DNA of 64,000 nt from DATEDA01 sp963754305 (lineage in GTDB: Bacteria; Pseudomonadota; Gammaproteobacteria; Burkholderiales; SG8-39), in NCBI GenBank assembly GCA_963754305.1, contig CAVWFR010000036.1, positions 329,018-393,017 of the forward strand. Reading direction: 5' to 3'. Position numbers and translations under genes: made by a program. The notes beneath the pieces were generated by a model that worked only from the letters and a program-made list of their open reading frames with translations, searched no databases and was not told where the DNA came from. Shown one piece after another: positions 1 through 9,231 of the stretch (position 1 is its first letter; every line of letters starts with the position of its first letter).

Positions 1-1
1 G

Positions 2-547
2 CTGCGCGACGAAGCCGAGCACCGCCTCGTGCGCCCGCTCGGCATCGCGGGCGACGGCCGGCGGAATCCCCACCGCCCGCTCGCGCGCCAGGCCCGCGAA
101 AGACTCGTACGAGCGCTTGAGCTCGGCTGCGGCCTGGGCGTAGCCTGCGTTGGCCGCGGCGAATGCGTCGACCGCCTTCGTCTTCGCCTCGAACGCTTCC
201 TTCAATCCGGCGAGCGCCGAGGGGGGGAGGGGATTGTCGAGAGACTGCACTTTCATCGCCAGGAGGGCGTGGATCCGTGCGAGCCTCGTCGGCTCGACCG
301 ACGAGCGCTGCGCCCCGGCTGCGCCCGCGGCGAGCCGCGTTCCGATCAGCCAATCGTTCCAGCGGCCGTCCATCTCCCGCAGCTCGCGCAGAGCGGCGAG
401 GACATCGGTCGCCGCGGTGAGCTCGACCGCGCGCGCCTTGACGTATAGAAAGCCCCAGCCGCCGAACAGCAGGATTGCGATGGCGGCCACCGCGGCGTAA
501 CGCAGCGGTCTCGCGACGGCGGCCCAGGTCCCGATCTGGACGCTCAT
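2..547 (-). CDS. N-terminal part of a DAHL-type membrane sensor (probable histidine kinase), cut by window edge
   Basis: The frame opens at an ATG at 547 and runs off the left edge, giving about 182 residues. Residues 12-33 form a membrane segment (YAAVAAIAILLFGGWGFLYV). After it comes an alanine- and leucine-rich, entirely helical region with repeated patterns such as LAALRELREMDGRWNDWL. This layout (one N-terminal membrane helix followed by an all-helical periplasmic region) matches the DAHL sensory domain found at the start of some two-component histidine kinases. The kinase part is outside the window, so the kinase assignment is an inference; a chemoreceptor is possible. The gene is transcribed leftward and 234 bases separate it from the Nudix gene end. 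Confidence 0.55.
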   Translation of the reverse strand, partial: MSVQIGTWAAVARPLRYAAVAAIAILLFGGWGFLYVKARAVELTAATDVLAALRELREMDGRWNDWLIGTRLAAGAAGAQRSSVEPTRLARIHALLAMKVQSLDNPLPPSALAGLKEAFEAKTKAVDAFAAANAGYAQAAAELKRSYESFAGLARERAVGIPPAVARDAERAHEAVLGFVAQ

Positions 548-781
548 GCCCGGACGCTCGACGAAGCCCGGTCCATGGCCTCGGGCCGGCGCGGGTGGTA
601 AGCCGGGTTGACAGGGCTAAGTTTCAGAATCGGCACGTGAATCCGGTGGCTTCAAGCGGCGCAAAGTATATGCCAGCGGCAAGTGCCCCGCGCGGTACAA
701 CTTGGCTAGGTCGGGCCGGCGGTCGGGTGCAGTTGACAGTCTGTGACAATTGCGCCGGCGCGTTGGTCGCCGCGGTCGGGC

Positions 782-1588
782 TCACTCGGGCGCGCCCGCC
801 CACCGCTGGACGCAAGCCCAGGCGACGAGTGCCGCGTCGACCGTGAACAGATGAGGCGCTTGTAGCCGTTCGTGGACTTCATCGAGCCGAAGCAGCTCGA
901 ACCCGGCGACTTCGCCGTCCTCGTTGCGCGGGGCAAAGCCCGGCGGCAACATGAGGTCGAAGGCGTCGACCTCGTTGGAGTCGAGGCCGTCGGGCACGAG
1001 GTAGTCGAACGCGAGCGATTCGCGCGGCCGCGCCCGTCGCGCAAGCTCGAATGGAACGCCCGCCTCCTCGCGGCACTCCTTGAGCAGCGTTTGCCACGCG
1101 TCGAGCCCGGCGGCGATGCCGCCGCCGACGAGATTGTCGAGCTTGTCCGGATCGTTCGGCTTGGTCGCGCTGCGGCGGGCGATCCACATCGCGACGCCGG
1201 CCGCGCTCTGGACGAGGCCGTTGAGATGAACCGCGCGCCCGCGAATGCCGAACCGCTTGACCGCGGCGCGCTCGATGCAGGCGAGCGGCTCGCCGCTCGC
1301 CTCCGCGTAGACCTCGTGTAGTTCGTCGCGCCACCCCCCGATGAGACTCTCGGCCCGCAGGGCTTCGGCGACGCGCGCCAGCGCTCCGGTCCGGGCCGCC
1401 GCGGTGGCGAGCGTAGCGACCAGCGTGACGCGCTCGGGCTCGCAGTCGAAGACATCCGGAAAGCGGGCGAGGACCTGCGCGAATTCCGGACGCACCCAGC
1501 CGAACCGCCGCTCCGCGGCGCGCAGCGGGAGGAACGCAGCGTAGTCGACCGCGAGCGCCTCGGTCAGCCAGGCGGGCGGGCTAGCCAT
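782..1588 (-). CDS. DUF4743-type Nudix hydrolase
   Basis: A 268-residue protein. The N-terminal half resembles the DUF4743 domain that precedes the Nudix fold in proteins related to yeast YJR142W, which act on damaged thiamine diphosphate-like or other nucleoside diphosphate compounds. The Nudix box is present but altered: the core reads KECREEAGV (about residues 172-180), so the catalytic glutamates are kept while the usual upstream Glu is Leu and the Arg is Lys, as seems usual in this subfamily. The start at 1588 is chosen because this ATG overlaps the stop of the upstream LOG gene (ATGGCTAG), which implies translational coupling. The exact substrate cannot be read from the sequence. Confidence 0.8.
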   Translation of the reverse strand: MASPPAWLTEALAVDYAAFLPLRAAERRFGWVRPEFAQVLARFPDVFDCEPERVTLVATLATAAARTGALARVAEALRAESLIGGWRDELHEVYAEASGEPLACIERAAVKRFGIRGRAVHLNGLVQSAAGVAMWIARRSATKPNDPDKLDNLVGGGIAAGLDAWQTLLKECREEAGVPFELARRARPRESLAFDYLVPDGLDSNEVDAFDLMLPPGFAPRNEDGEVAGFELLRLDEVHERLQAPHLFTVDAALVAWACVQRWAGAPE

Positions 1589-2243
1589 CGGCCGGGAGCT
1601 CCAACACCACGCGCGCGACGCGATCGAGCACCGCATCGACGCTCGCGATCGCCTCGACGCCGGCCAGCGGCGGCGCGGCGGCGAGCGCCAGCACCGTCTT
1701 CCCGAACTGTAGGCCGAACGCGATTTCCGAGAGCGTGCCGTAGCCACCGCCGATGGCGACCAGGGCGAGTGCGGCGCGCGCGATGATCGCATTCCGCGCG
1801 ACGCCGATGCCGGTCGCGATCGGAATCGTCACCCACGGATTCGCGGTTCGCCAGTCGGCATCCGGCAGCACTCCGACGACGATGCCGCCGGCCTCAGTAG
1901 CGCCGCGCGATACCGACGTCATGACGCCGGCGAGGCCGCCGCAAAGCACGACGAGGCCCATATCGGCGAGGTCCCGGCCGAGCGCGTGCGCCTGCTCGAG
2001 CTGCGTCGCGGTGGCCTCGCGCGCACCGATCACGCCGATCGGGGGACGGCACGGGCCGGCGCTCTCGCGCTGGAGCCAGCGCACCGCCGCCCGCAATTCG
2101 ACAGGCGAGCTGCCCGCCGCCGCGTTCGTTTCGTCCGCGCGGCCGGTCTCCGCTCTCCAGACGCGGGCCGCAGGATCGAAGCGGCCAAACCGGGCGTGGC
2201 GCAGGCTGCCGGCGTTGCGATCGAGGAACAGTCGGGAACTCAT
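1581..2243 (-). CDS. LOG/SLOG-family nucleotide-binding protein (TIGR00725-like)
   Basis: A 220-residue protein with a Rossmann-like LOG fold. It has the early IGVIGAREA strand-loop near residue 70, GGLAGVMTSVSRGA near 100, and the signature GGGYGTLSE near 165, equivalent to PGGxGTxxE of LOG phosphoribohydrolases. This subfamily (TIGR00725, often called molybdenum cofactor carrier-like) is mostly uncharacterised; nucleotide binding is expected from the fold. About 65 residues before the core resemble nothing I know. It overlaps the following Nudix gene by 8 bases, so the two are probably one operon and may act on the same nucleotide-type metabolite (inference). Confidence 0.75.
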   Translation of the reverse strand: MSSRLFLDRNAGSLRHARFGRFDPAARVWRAETGRADETNAAAGSSPVELRAAVRWLQRESAGPCRPPIGVIGAREATATQLEQAHALGRDLADMGLVVLCGGLAGVMTSVSRGATEAGGIVVGVLPDADWRTANPWVTIPIATGIGVARNAIIARAALALVAIGGGYGTLSEIAFGLQFGKTVLALAAAPPLAGVEAIASVDAVLDRVARVVLELPADG

Positions 2244-2377
2244 CGCAGCGCGGGCGACTCTACTCCAAAGCGGTCCGGTACGAGTGCGCGTCGGCTGGTG
2301 GTCATGCTCGTGTCATCGGACGCGCCTACCCTTCGTGAGCCCCGCTCGTCCCCCACGCAGCAGCAGGAGGAATTGCG

Positions 2378-2653
2378 ATGTCGCTCCTTCACGACAGGAC
2401 GCTTGCGCTCGACGCGCAGATCGCCGTCGGTGCCGGATACGCCGCGCTCACGCGCGACGCGGTGCCGGTCTACGAGGCCGCGTGCTTCGCGCTCGAGGAC
2501 ACTTGGACGGTGCGCGACGCCGAGCGGCTCGCCGCCCGCGAGCCCGAGCGCGACTGGCGCATCCATCTCGTCGCGCTGCGCGACGAGCGCCACTATCGGC
2601 GGAGCAACGCCGGCGAGTGGATACTGTACGAGCGAGGGTACGGCTTATCTTGA
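2378..2653 (+). CDS. Small conserved-looking hypothetical protein
   Basis: A 91-residue protein with no signal peptide or membrane segment and many charged residues (DAERLAAREPERDWRIHLVA). A strong ribosome binding site (AGGAGGA) lies 7-8 bases before the ATG, which makes this a credible gene. It diverges from the LOG gene with about 134 bases between them. The fold and function are not recognised. Confidence 0.6.
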   Translation: MSLLHDRTLALDAQIAVGAGYAALTRDAVPVYEAACFALEDTWTVRDAERLAAREPERDWRIHLVALRDERHYRRSNAGEWILYERGYGLS

Positions 2654-2772
2654 CCGGGGTTCCCGATCGCGATCGCCCCGATGAAAGGGGGTCGGCCGCC
2701 GGGCGAATGTCGAGGGCGACCGGAGGCTTCCGGACACGGCCCCGAACCTCCCGCCCCGGCTCGCGCTAGGCA

Positions 2773-2788
2773 CCCCCTAAGCAGGGGG
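2773..2788. terminator. Hairpin between convergent genes
   Basis: A CCCCCT / AGGGGG stem with an AAGC loop sits between the stop of the small plus-strand gene (2653) and the end of the minus-strand gene at 2797. There is no clear U-run on either side, so it is only a possible terminator. Confidence 0.4.
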
Positions 2789-2796
2789 GCTAGGAA

Positions 2797-3507
2797 TCAG
2801 TCGAACGCGCGGTTGGGATACGCGTCGACGAACGTCACGAGCGAGTCGAGAAAATACGGCGGCACGTCCGCCGTGTCGTCCTCGACCCAGCGATGCGCCG
2901 CACGCTTGCCGGCTTCGACGCATTCCTTGAGGGTCTCGAAAGAGTCGAGGCGCCGCTCGTCCGAGAGCAGGCGCCAGCGGTCCGAGATGCCGTAAAGGTC
3001 GGCGTCGGAATCCTTACCGAAGATGCCCTCGGTATCGATCACAGCCAGATAGTAGGTCGCGACCTCGGCGCCCCACTGATCGCACAGCTCGATCTGGCGC
3101 TTCGACAGTCGCGCGTAACTTGCGCGAAAGCCCATCTGCTTCAGCCGGTGCGCCTGCGCGAGCCCGATGGCGAACCCGAGCGTGAAGGCGGCGAACGCCG
3201 GGTGGAACAATGCATGGCGCGTGAGGTCTTCGCGCCGATCGCCGGCGACCGCGACCGAGTGGCGCATCACGACGTGCAGATCCTTCACGTGCTTCAGCCC
3301 GAACGGCACGTCGACGAGCGCGTCGAGACCTTCCTCCTGCTCGAGCAGCTGGAAGAGCGGGTTGCCCGCGGTCATCGACAGCTCGCCGCTGTTCGAGGTC
3401 TTGCCCCAGGAGATGTAGTCGTCGTCGGTCATGGCGCCGCCGTCCGCGTTCGGGTCGAGCTTCGCCCGGCGGAATCCCAGCGATGAGACCAATGATGATG
3501 TTGCCAT
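2797..3507 (-). CDS. Hypothetical soluble protein
   Basis: A 236-residue protein from the ATG at 3507. No signal peptide is seen. The sequence has an ordered, helical look (HPAFAAFTLGFAIGLAQAHR; LSKRQIELCDQWGAEVATYY) and ends DSLVTFVDAYPNRAFD. No known domain is recognised. The frame extends upstream to 3669, but the extra residues are low-complexity and Arg/Cys-rich, so the internal ATG is preferred even though no good ribosome binding site precedes it. It is convergent with the 2378-2653 gene. Confidence 0.55.
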   Translation of the reverse strand: MATSSLVSSLGFRRAKLDPNADGGAMTDDDYISWGKTSNSGELSMTAGNPLFQLLEQEEGLDALVDVPFGLKHVKDLHVVMRHSVAVAGDRREDLTRHALFHPAFAAFTLGFAIGLAQAHRLKQMGFRASYARLSKRQIELCDQWGAEVATYYLAVIDTEGIFGKDSDADLYGISDRWRLLSDERRLDSFETLKECVEAGKRAAHRWVEDDTADVPPYFLDSLVTFVDAYPNRAFD

Positions 3508-4062
3508 TAAGGAGCGCTTCGTCGGTCTGATGTTAGAGCTGCCGCGTGTCCGGGCGCGGCAAGCGGAGTGTCGAGGGAGGGGGCAGGCGTTGCACTGGAA
3601 TCTCACGCCGCGGAGGTCCTGCCCTGCCGCGGACGCCCCCACCGTAGCAAGAACGATACCGAAGGTCACCTGGCACTGCGCAGGGCATCACGTCCAGCCG
3701 TGAACATCGGGTGGCACCGCCCGGCAAATCATTGATTCGCGGCCGCTTCGCGCCACGGCCGGCGAGCGCCCGACGCGGTGCGCCACCCGCGTGCTGACAG
3801 CGGCTCGACGCTTCCGGGCGTCGGCGGATCGGCAAGATGGACTAACTCTGGCAGGGCGACGGGCGGAAGCGGTGCCAAGCCCGCGCCTGGACTGCGCTGT
3901 GAAAACGCGCTGCAAACGAGGGTCCCATCGCGCCGGGGGTCTTAGTTCCCGCGCACTAATCTGTCTCCCGGATGTTCCGCATCGCACGCGGTGCCGATAC
4001 TTGCGGCGCAAGCGAGAACAAACGTTCTTCCTTAACCACCGTGAAACGAAAGGACCATCACG
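3508..4062. other. Intergenic region without recognisable gene
   Basis: These 555 bases separate the divergent hypothetical gene (minus) and the exported-peptide gene (plus). All frames here give Arg/Pro-rich translations with no family resemblance. The region must hold the promoters of both flanking genes, but no convincing -35/-10 pair was found. The last 30 bases include GAAAGGACC ahead of the peptide start. Confidence 0.5.
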
Positions 4063-4260
4063 ATGAAACGCAACCTGATCGCCGCCACCGTCGTTGCACT
4101 CGGACTCGCCGCCACCGCTGCCGTCGCCGACCCCACGCTGGAGCTGTATTCGGTCCAGTCCGAGGGCTTCAAGGCGCCGGAAGCGACCTCGTACCAGGCC
4201 GGCTCGCGCATCTCGGGCGCACCGGTGATGCTCGAGGACACGACGCCGTTCAACCCCTAA
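4063..4260 (+). CDS. Small exported peptide, copy 1 (PFNP family)
   Basis: 65 residues. Residues 1-22 are a textbook signal peptide (MKRNLIAATVVALGLAATAA, cleavage near VADP). The mature part of about 43 residues contains APEATSYQA and ends TTPFNP. A paralogue of exactly the same length lies at 37810-38007; it shares the MKRNLIA start, the AAVA(D/E)PTL cleavage region, the APEATSYQA motif and the PFNP terminus. Conservation at both ends of the mature peptide indicates a real gene. Export to the periplasm is expected; the function is unknown. A second small gene follows 69 bases downstream. Confidence 0.75.
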   Translation: MKRNLIAATVVALGLAATAAVADPTLELYSVQSEGFKAPEATSYQAGSRISGAPVMLEDTTPFNP

Positions 4261-4329
4261 TCACGCAGCAAAAAGTGTGTCGGCGGGGCGCGATTCCCGC
4301 GCTCCGCGGCACACGCAAGGAAATCCACC

Positions 4330-4536
4330 ATGGGTGCCGCACTCCTCCAAAGCGTGCTCGTCTTCGTCGCCGGGACGATCCTCCCCACCGCGCCGCTGGC
4401 CGATCAGTCCGGCGGATTGCCCGAGGGACACGAGCTGCCGACCTTCGTCGTCGAAAGGGTCGAGCTGCCGTGGGGCATGTCGCGCGAGGCTCAGGAGCGC
4501 ATCGCCGGCTCGCGCGCGAGCACCCGCCCGGAATAG
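4330..4536 (+). CDS. Small protein with N-terminal membrane or signal segment
   Basis: 68 residues. The first 24 (MGAALLQSVLVFVAGTILPT and following) form a hydrophobic signal or anchor. The rest is short and charged (VVERVELPWGMSREAQERI). An AAGGAAAT ribosome binding site precedes the ATG. It lies 69 bases after the exported peptide on the same strand, so the two are probably co-transcribed. Nothing similar is recognised. It ends only 20 bases from the convergent MFS gene. Confidence 0.5.
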   Translation: MGAALLQSVLVFVAGTILPTAPLADQSGGLPEGHELPTFVVERVELPWGMSREAQERIAGSRASTRPE

Positions 4537-4555
4537 CGCACCGGGCGGAACGCCG

Positions 4556-5776
4556 TCAGCGGCGGCGCCGGACCAGCGCCAGGCTCAGCAGCCCCCCGAC
4601 CGCCGCCACGAGCGAGAACGCCGCGAACGGGCGGGCAGTCGCGGTGTCGAGCTGACCGACCAAGAAAACGCCGGCCGACCCGCAGGCCATCTGCGCGAAG
4701 CCGATGAAGGCCGACCCCGCACCGGCGATCCGCGGATCGACGCCGGTTGCCCCGGTGAGCGCCAGCGGAAACATCAGTCCGGCGGCGACGCCGTAGGCGA
4801 CCATCGGGCCCATCAGCCGCCAGATCGAAAGCTCGCCGGACAGCGCGAGCGCGACGGTAAGCGCGCCCACGGCGAGGATCGACGCCGCCGCGAGCAGTCG
4901 ATTGATGCCGAACCGGTGCGCGAGCTTCGCGGCGAGCGCGCTGCCGGCGAGCGCGCTGCCACCGAGCAGCAGGTGATAGACCCCATAGGTCGCCGGCGTG
5001 ACGCCGAGGTTGCGGATGAGAAGCTCCGGCGCGATCGAGAGGAACACCGCAAAGGCCACCGCGATCAACGCCAGGTTGAGCGTGTAGCCCAGGTACACCC
5101 TCGTCCGGAGGAGCGCTGCATACCGACGCGCGAGCGCCGGTGCCGACTCGCGTACCCGGCGCTCGGTCGGCAGCGTTTCGGCGAATCGCGCGGCGACCCA
5201 GCCGATCATCAGCGCGCCGTAGCCCGCGCAGAACAGGAACACCGACTGCCAGCCGAACGCGCTCAACAGCGCGCCGCCGACGAGCGGCGCGAGCGCCGGA
5301 ACGACCGAGATCGCCATCGTGACGTAGGCCATCGCGCGCGCGGCCGCGGTCCCGCCGAAAGAGTCGCGCACGATGGCGCGAGGTAGCACGAGCGCGGCAC
5401 AGCCGCCCGCAGCCTGCAACGCGCGTGCGAGCACCAGCGATTCGATCGAGCGCGCCGCGGCCGCCCAGAGACTCGCCGCCACGAACACGGCAAAGGCGCC
5501 CAGCAGCACCGGCCTGCGTCCAAAGCGATCGGCGAGCGGGCCGAGCACGAGCTGCATCCCGCCGAAGAAGAGCAGGAAGACGGACATCGTCAGCTGCACC
5601 GTCGAGTGCGGCGCGGCGAACGCCGCGCCGATGGCGGGGAGCGCGGGGACGACGATGTTCAGGCCGAGCGGCGCGACCGCGGCCGCCATGAACAGGAAGG
5701 GGATCGACCGCTGCGCCAAATGCGCCGCCGGGTGACGAGCGTTCGCACGCCACCCGGAGGCGGGCGGCGGCTTCAC
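4556..5776 (-). CDS. MFS multidrug efflux transporter, Bcr/CflA type
   Basis: A 406-residue, 12-helix major facilitator. The loop 2-3 motif is seen as GPLADRFGRRPVLL (about residues 79-92), and the LARALQAAGG segment in helix 4 and the APLVGGAL motif in helix 5 are typical of the drug:H+ antiporter Bcr/CflA group. The start is the GTG at 5776, which overlaps the stop of the preceding Bug gene in GTGA, so the two are translated from one transcript. The substrate is unknown; pairing with a solute-binding protein gene is probably an operon accident or shared regulation. Confidence 0.85.
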   Translation of the reverse strand: MKPPPASGWRANARHPAAHLAQRSIPFLFMAAAVAPLGLNIVVPALPAIGAAFAAPHSTVQLTMSVFLLFFGGMQLVLGPLADRFGRRPVLLGAFAVFVAASLWAAAARSIESLVLARALQAAGGCAALVLPRAIVRDSFGGTAAARAMAYVTMAISVVPALAPLVGGALLSAFGWQSVFLFCAGYGALMIGWVAARFAETLPTERRVRESAPALARRYAALLRTRVYLGYTLNLALIAVAFAVFLSIAPELLIRNLGVTPATYGVYHLLLGGSALAGSALAAKLAHRFGINRLLAAASILAVGALTVALALSGELSIWRLMGPMVAYGVAAGLMFPLALTGATGVDPRIAGAGSAFIGFAQMACGSAGVFLVGQLDTATARPFAAFSLVAAVGGLLSLALVRRRR

Positions 5777-6750
5777 TCGGCCTTGATCCCTGCCTTCCGG
5801 ATCACCTCGCCCCAGCGCGCGTACTCCGTGCGGATGAACGCGGCAAACTCCTCCGGCGTCGAGGTGTGAACGGTTGCGCCGATCGCGTTGAAGCGATCGG
5901 CGATCTCCTTCGACTGCATGCCCTTGACGAGCGCCGCGTTCATGCGGGCGACCATGTCGCGCGGCAAACCCGCGGGGCCGCCGAGGCCGAACCAGGGCGC
6001 CGCAGTGATCCCGGGATACCCCGACTCGACGACGGTCGGGACGTCGGGCAGGAGCGGCGAACGCTTGGGCGTGAGCACCGCGATCGGCTTCAGCTTCCCC
6101 GCCTTCACCTGGGGCAGCGCGAGCACCAGCGAGCTCTGAAAGTCGAGCGGGATCGCGCCGGCGAGGAGATCCTGGATCTGCTGCGCCGCGCCCTTGTACG
6201 GCACGTGCACGAGCTTGATGCCGGCCGCGGACTGGAGCATCTCGGCGGCGAGGTGCGGCACCGTCGCCACCCCCGGCGTGCCGTACGACAGCTTGCCCGG
6301 ATTGGCGCGCGCATAAGCGACCAGCTCGGCGAGGTTCCCGGCCGACAGCGCCGGATTCGCGACGATCAGCGGCGTCATCGACACGAGGTTGGAGATCGGC
6401 GAGAAATCGTCGAGCGCGTCGAACGGCACCGGCCCGAGATGCGGTGCGGTCGCAAGCGTGATCGCCGTGAGCCCGATGGTGTAGCCGTCCGGCGCCGCTT
6501 TCGCGAGCACGCCTACGCCCACCGTCCCGTTCCCGCCGGGACGGTTATCGACGATCACCGGCTGTCCGAGATCCTCGCGCAGGATGTCCGCCGCCGCGCG
6601 TCCGACGAGATCGGTCGGCCCGCCGGGCGGGAACGGCACGATCAGCCGGATCGGCTTCGCCGGCCAGGCTTGCGCCACGGCGCTTCCGCCGGGAAAGCTC
6701 GCAAGGGCGAGCCCGGCGATGGCGGCGGCAGCGAGGGCAAGGAAACGCAT
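5773..6750 (-). CDS. Bug/TctC-family periplasmic solute-binding protein 1
   Basis: 325 residues. A signal peptide ends near GGSAVAQA (residue 27), followed by the family core: FPPGGPTDLVGR near 40 (with the Asp that contacts the ligand), VDNRPGGNGTVG near 66, KAAPDGYT, and VPYKGAAQQIQDLLAG near 190. Bug proteins bind small carboxylates, nicotinate or similar acids in the periplasm. No TctA or TctB membrane genes are present, which is usual in Burkholderiales. The ATG at 6750 is chosen for its AGGAGA site and because the signal peptide begins there. It diverges from the Bug-CaiB operon with 221 bases between them. Confidence 0.9.
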   Translation of the reverse strand: MRFLALAAAAIAGLALASFPGGSAVAQAWPAKPIRLIVPFPPGGPTDLVGRAAADILREDLGQPVIVDNRPGGNGTVGVGVLAKAAPDGYTIGLTAITLATAPHLGPVPFDALDDFSPISNLVSMTPLIVANPALSAGNLAELVAYARANPGKLSYGTPGVATVPHLAAEMLQSAAGIKLVHVPYKGAAQQIQDLLAGAIPLDFQSSLVLALPQVKAGKLKPIAVLTPKRSPLLPDVPTVVESGYPGITAAPWFGLGGPAGLPRDMVARMNAALVKGMQSKEIADRFNAIGATVHTSTPEEFAAFIRTEYARWGEVIRKAGIKAE

Positions 6751-6971
6751 GTCGTTCTCCTGTCCGAATGTCCGTGAGGGGCGTTCGCTCAGTGCGTCGC
6801 GGCGCTGCCGGCACCGCTCTCGCCCCTGAGTGCCTGGACCGCATGCGGACGAGTTCAACAGGTCGGCTGGCGTCCGTCAACTCCGCACGTCGTCACCGGA
6901 GTTGTGCCCGACTTCCCGCGCCCGCAGAATATGCGCACCGGAGGTCAGGACCGGCTGCCGGAGGAGATGCG

Positions 6972-7949
6972 ATGACCCCTGTTTCCCCGCTGCGCGCGAG
7001 CGCGGCCGGCGTAGTGCTCGCGCTCGCGTGCACCGCGGCCATCGCGCAGACTGCGTTCCCGTCCAAGCCGATCCAGTTCATCGTGCCCTACCCCCCCGGG
7101 GGCTCCAACGACATCTTCGCGCGGGCCATCGGCAAGCGGCTCGCCGAGACGTTGGGCAAGCCGGTGATCGTCGACAACCGATCCGGCGCAGGCGGCTCGG
7201 TCGGTGCAGGACTCGCGGCGAAGGCCGCCTCTGATGGTCATACGGTGGTCATCGTCTCGTCATCCTTCACCACCAACGCGGCCATCCAGACGGGGCTGCC
7301 GTTCGACCCCGTCAAGAGCTTCACCCCGGTGGCGCTGGTCGGGAAGGGCCCGATGATCCTCGCCGTCGCTGCGGCAGTGCCCGCGAAGACGCCCGAGGAG
7401 CTCTTCGCGCTCGCAAGATCGAAGCCCGGCAAGCTCAACTACGCATCGTCCGGCCCGGGCAGCATCAATCAGTTCGCGACCGAGCTCCTCAAGGACGCGG
7501 CGGGCATCGACCTGGCGCATGTCCCGTACAAGGGCATGGGCCCGGCGGTGAACGACCTGATCGGCGGTCACGTCGACGTTCTGATCGCGAGCGTCCCATC
7601 GATGATGCAGCAGGTCAGGAGCGGCAAGGTCAAGGGCCTCGGCGTCACGACGCTCAAGCCTTCGGCGGCGGCGCCGGGACTGCCCGCGCTCGCCGACTCC
7701 GGCGCGCGGGGATACGACGTGGAGCTGTGGTGGGGGGTCCTCGCGCCGGCCGGTGTACCGAAGGAGGTGGTCGCGAAGCTGAATGCGGAGATCAACCAGA
7801 CACTCGCCACCGCCGAGATGAAGGAGTTTCTGGTGCGGGAAGGTGCCGAGCCGGCGCCGATGACGCCCGATCAGTTCGGCGCGCTGATCCGCGCGGACAT
7901 CCAGCGGTGGCAGCGAGTCGCGAAAGCCGCCGGCATTCAACCCGAGTGA
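6972..7949 (+). CDS. Bug/TctC-family periplasmic solute-binding protein 2
   Basis: 325 residues: a signal peptide to about residue 25 (LALACTAAIAQ), then YPPGGSNDIFARA, VDNRSGAGGSVGAG, KAASDGHTV and VPYKGMGPAVNDLIGG. The start at 6972 has GAGGAGATGCG just before it; the longer frame upstream has no family resemblance. It is the first gene of a plus-strand operon with a CoA-transferase, a CoA-lyase, a cyclase and another Bug protein, so it probably delivers the acid that these enzymes degrade (inference). Confidence 0.9.
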   Translation: MTPVSPLRASAAGVVLALACTAAIAQTAFPSKPIQFIVPYPPGGSNDIFARAIGKRLAETLGKPVIVDNRSGAGGSVGAGLAAKAASDGHTVVIVSSSFTTNAAIQTGLPFDPVKSFTPVALVGKGPMILAVAAAVPAKTPEELFALARSKPGKLNYASSGPGSINQFATELLKDAAGIDLAHVPYKGMGPAVNDLIGGHVDVLIASVPSMMQQVRSGKVKGLGVTTLKPSAAAPGLPALADSGARGYDVELWWGVLAPAGVPKEVVAKLNAEINQTLATAEMKEFLVREGAEPAPMTPDQFGALIRADIQRWQRVAKAAGIQPE

Positions 7950-7980
7950 TCCGGTCGCCGGCGTCCGGCCCGAGGCAACC

Positions 7981-9231
7981 ATGCCATTGAAGCAGCGGGA
8001 TTACACCCCGGACGCGCCGGGCACGCTCGCGGGGGTGCGCGTGCTCGACCTCTCGCGCCTGTTCGCCGGCAACGTGCTGACGCAGATCCTCGGCGATTTC
8101 GGCGCGGAAGTGATCAAAGTCGAGCCCCCTGCAGGCGACACACTGCGAGCCTGGCGCACGAAGGACGTGCAGACGCACTGGAAGGTCTACGCCCGCAACA
8201 AGAAGAGCCTGTGCCTCGAGCTTCGCAAGGCCGAGGCGCGGAGGCTGCTACTCGATCTCGTGCCCTCGGCCACGATGTTCCTCGAGAGCTTCCGCCCCGG
8301 TACGCTCGAGAAGATGGGGCTCGGGCCCGAGACCTTGCTCGAACGCAACCCGAAGCTCGTCATCGTGCGCATCTCCGGTTTCGGCCAGGATGGGCCTTAC
8401 CGGCGGCGCCCGGGGTTCGGCACGCTGATCGAGGGCATGTCCGGCTTCGCGGCGATCAACGGCTTCGCCGACCGCGAGCCGGTGCTACCGCCGATGTATC
8501 TCGCCGACGGCGTGGCCGGCATCTATGGGGCTTCCGCGGCGATGATCGCGCTCCGCGAAGTCGAGCAGAACGGCGGGCGCGGGCAGGTGATCGACCTGCC
8601 GCTGCTCGATCCGCTCTTCGCGATCCTCAGCCCACAGGCGGCCAACTACCGCCTCACCGGGAAGGTGAAGGCGCGGACCGGCAGCCGCTCGAGCAACACC
8701 GCGCCGCGCAACGCGTACCGCTGCAAGGACGGCAAGTTCGTCGGGCTGTCCGCCTCCACGCAGAAGATGGCCGAGCGTACGTTCCGCGCGATCGGCCGGG
8801 CCGATCTCGTCGACGATCCGCGTTACCGGACCAACACCGGCCGCCTGACGCACGCCGACGAGTTGGATGCGATCATCGGTGCGTTCATCGCCCAGCGGAC
8901 GCAAGCCGAGAACGTCGCGTTCTTCGAGCAGGCCGAGGTCACCATCGGGCCGATCTACGACGTCACGCAACTCCTCGAGGATCCGCACGTGATCGAGCGC
9001 GAGCTCATCGCCGACTATCCCGATGCCGAGATGGGTGCGCTCCCGATGCATCACGTCGTGCCGCGGCTCGCCGGGACGCCCGGCTCGATCCGCACGCCCG
9101 CGCCGCATCTCGGCGAGCACAACCGTGCGCTGCTTCGCGAAGTCGGCGTGGACGACGCAGCTTACGCGCAACTCGTCGCGAGCGGCGTGGCGTGCGAGGG
9201 TGAAGCGACGGCGAAGGACGAGGAGGAATGA
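7981..9231 (+). CDS. CaiB/BaiF family III CoA-transferase
   Basis: 416 residues, full length for the family. Typical blocks are GVRVLDLSRLFAGNVLTQIL near the N-terminus, GDFGAEVIKVEPPAGD, NKKSLCLELRKAEAR, and SGFGQDGPYRRRPGF near 140. The catalytic Asp that carries the acyl anhydride intermediate in formyl-CoA transferase should be Asp176 in MYLADGVAG. The enzyme moves CoA between carboxylic acids. It is followed with a 4-base overlap by a CoA-lyase, so the pair probably activates and then cleaves an acid such as a malate- or citramalate-like compound. The acid itself cannot be named. Confidence 0.9.
   Translation: MPLKQRDYTPDAPGTLAGVRVLDLSRLFAGNVLTQILGDFGAEVIKVEPPAGDTLRAWRTKDVQTHWKVYARNKKSLCLELRKAEARRLLLDLVPSATMFLESFRPGTLEKMGLGPETLLERNPKLVIVRISGFGQDGPYRRRPGFGTLIEGMSGFAAINGFADREPVLPPMYLADGVAGIYGASAAMIALREVEQNGGRGQVIDLPLLDPLFAILSPQAANYRLTGKVKARTGSRSSNTAPRNAYRCKDGKFVGLSASTQKMAERTFRAIGRADLVDDPRYRTNTGRLTHADELDAIIGAFIAQRTQAENVAFFEQAEVTIGPIYDVTQLLEDPHVIERELIADYPDAEMGALPMHHVVPRLAGTPGSIRTPAPHLGEHNRALLREVGVDDAAYAQLVASGVACEGEATAKDEEE

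Noticed and set aside
736..765. A plus-strand promoter with TTGACA near 736
   Set aside because: There is no suitable -10 box and no plus-strand gene follows; the next gene on either side is transcribed leftward.
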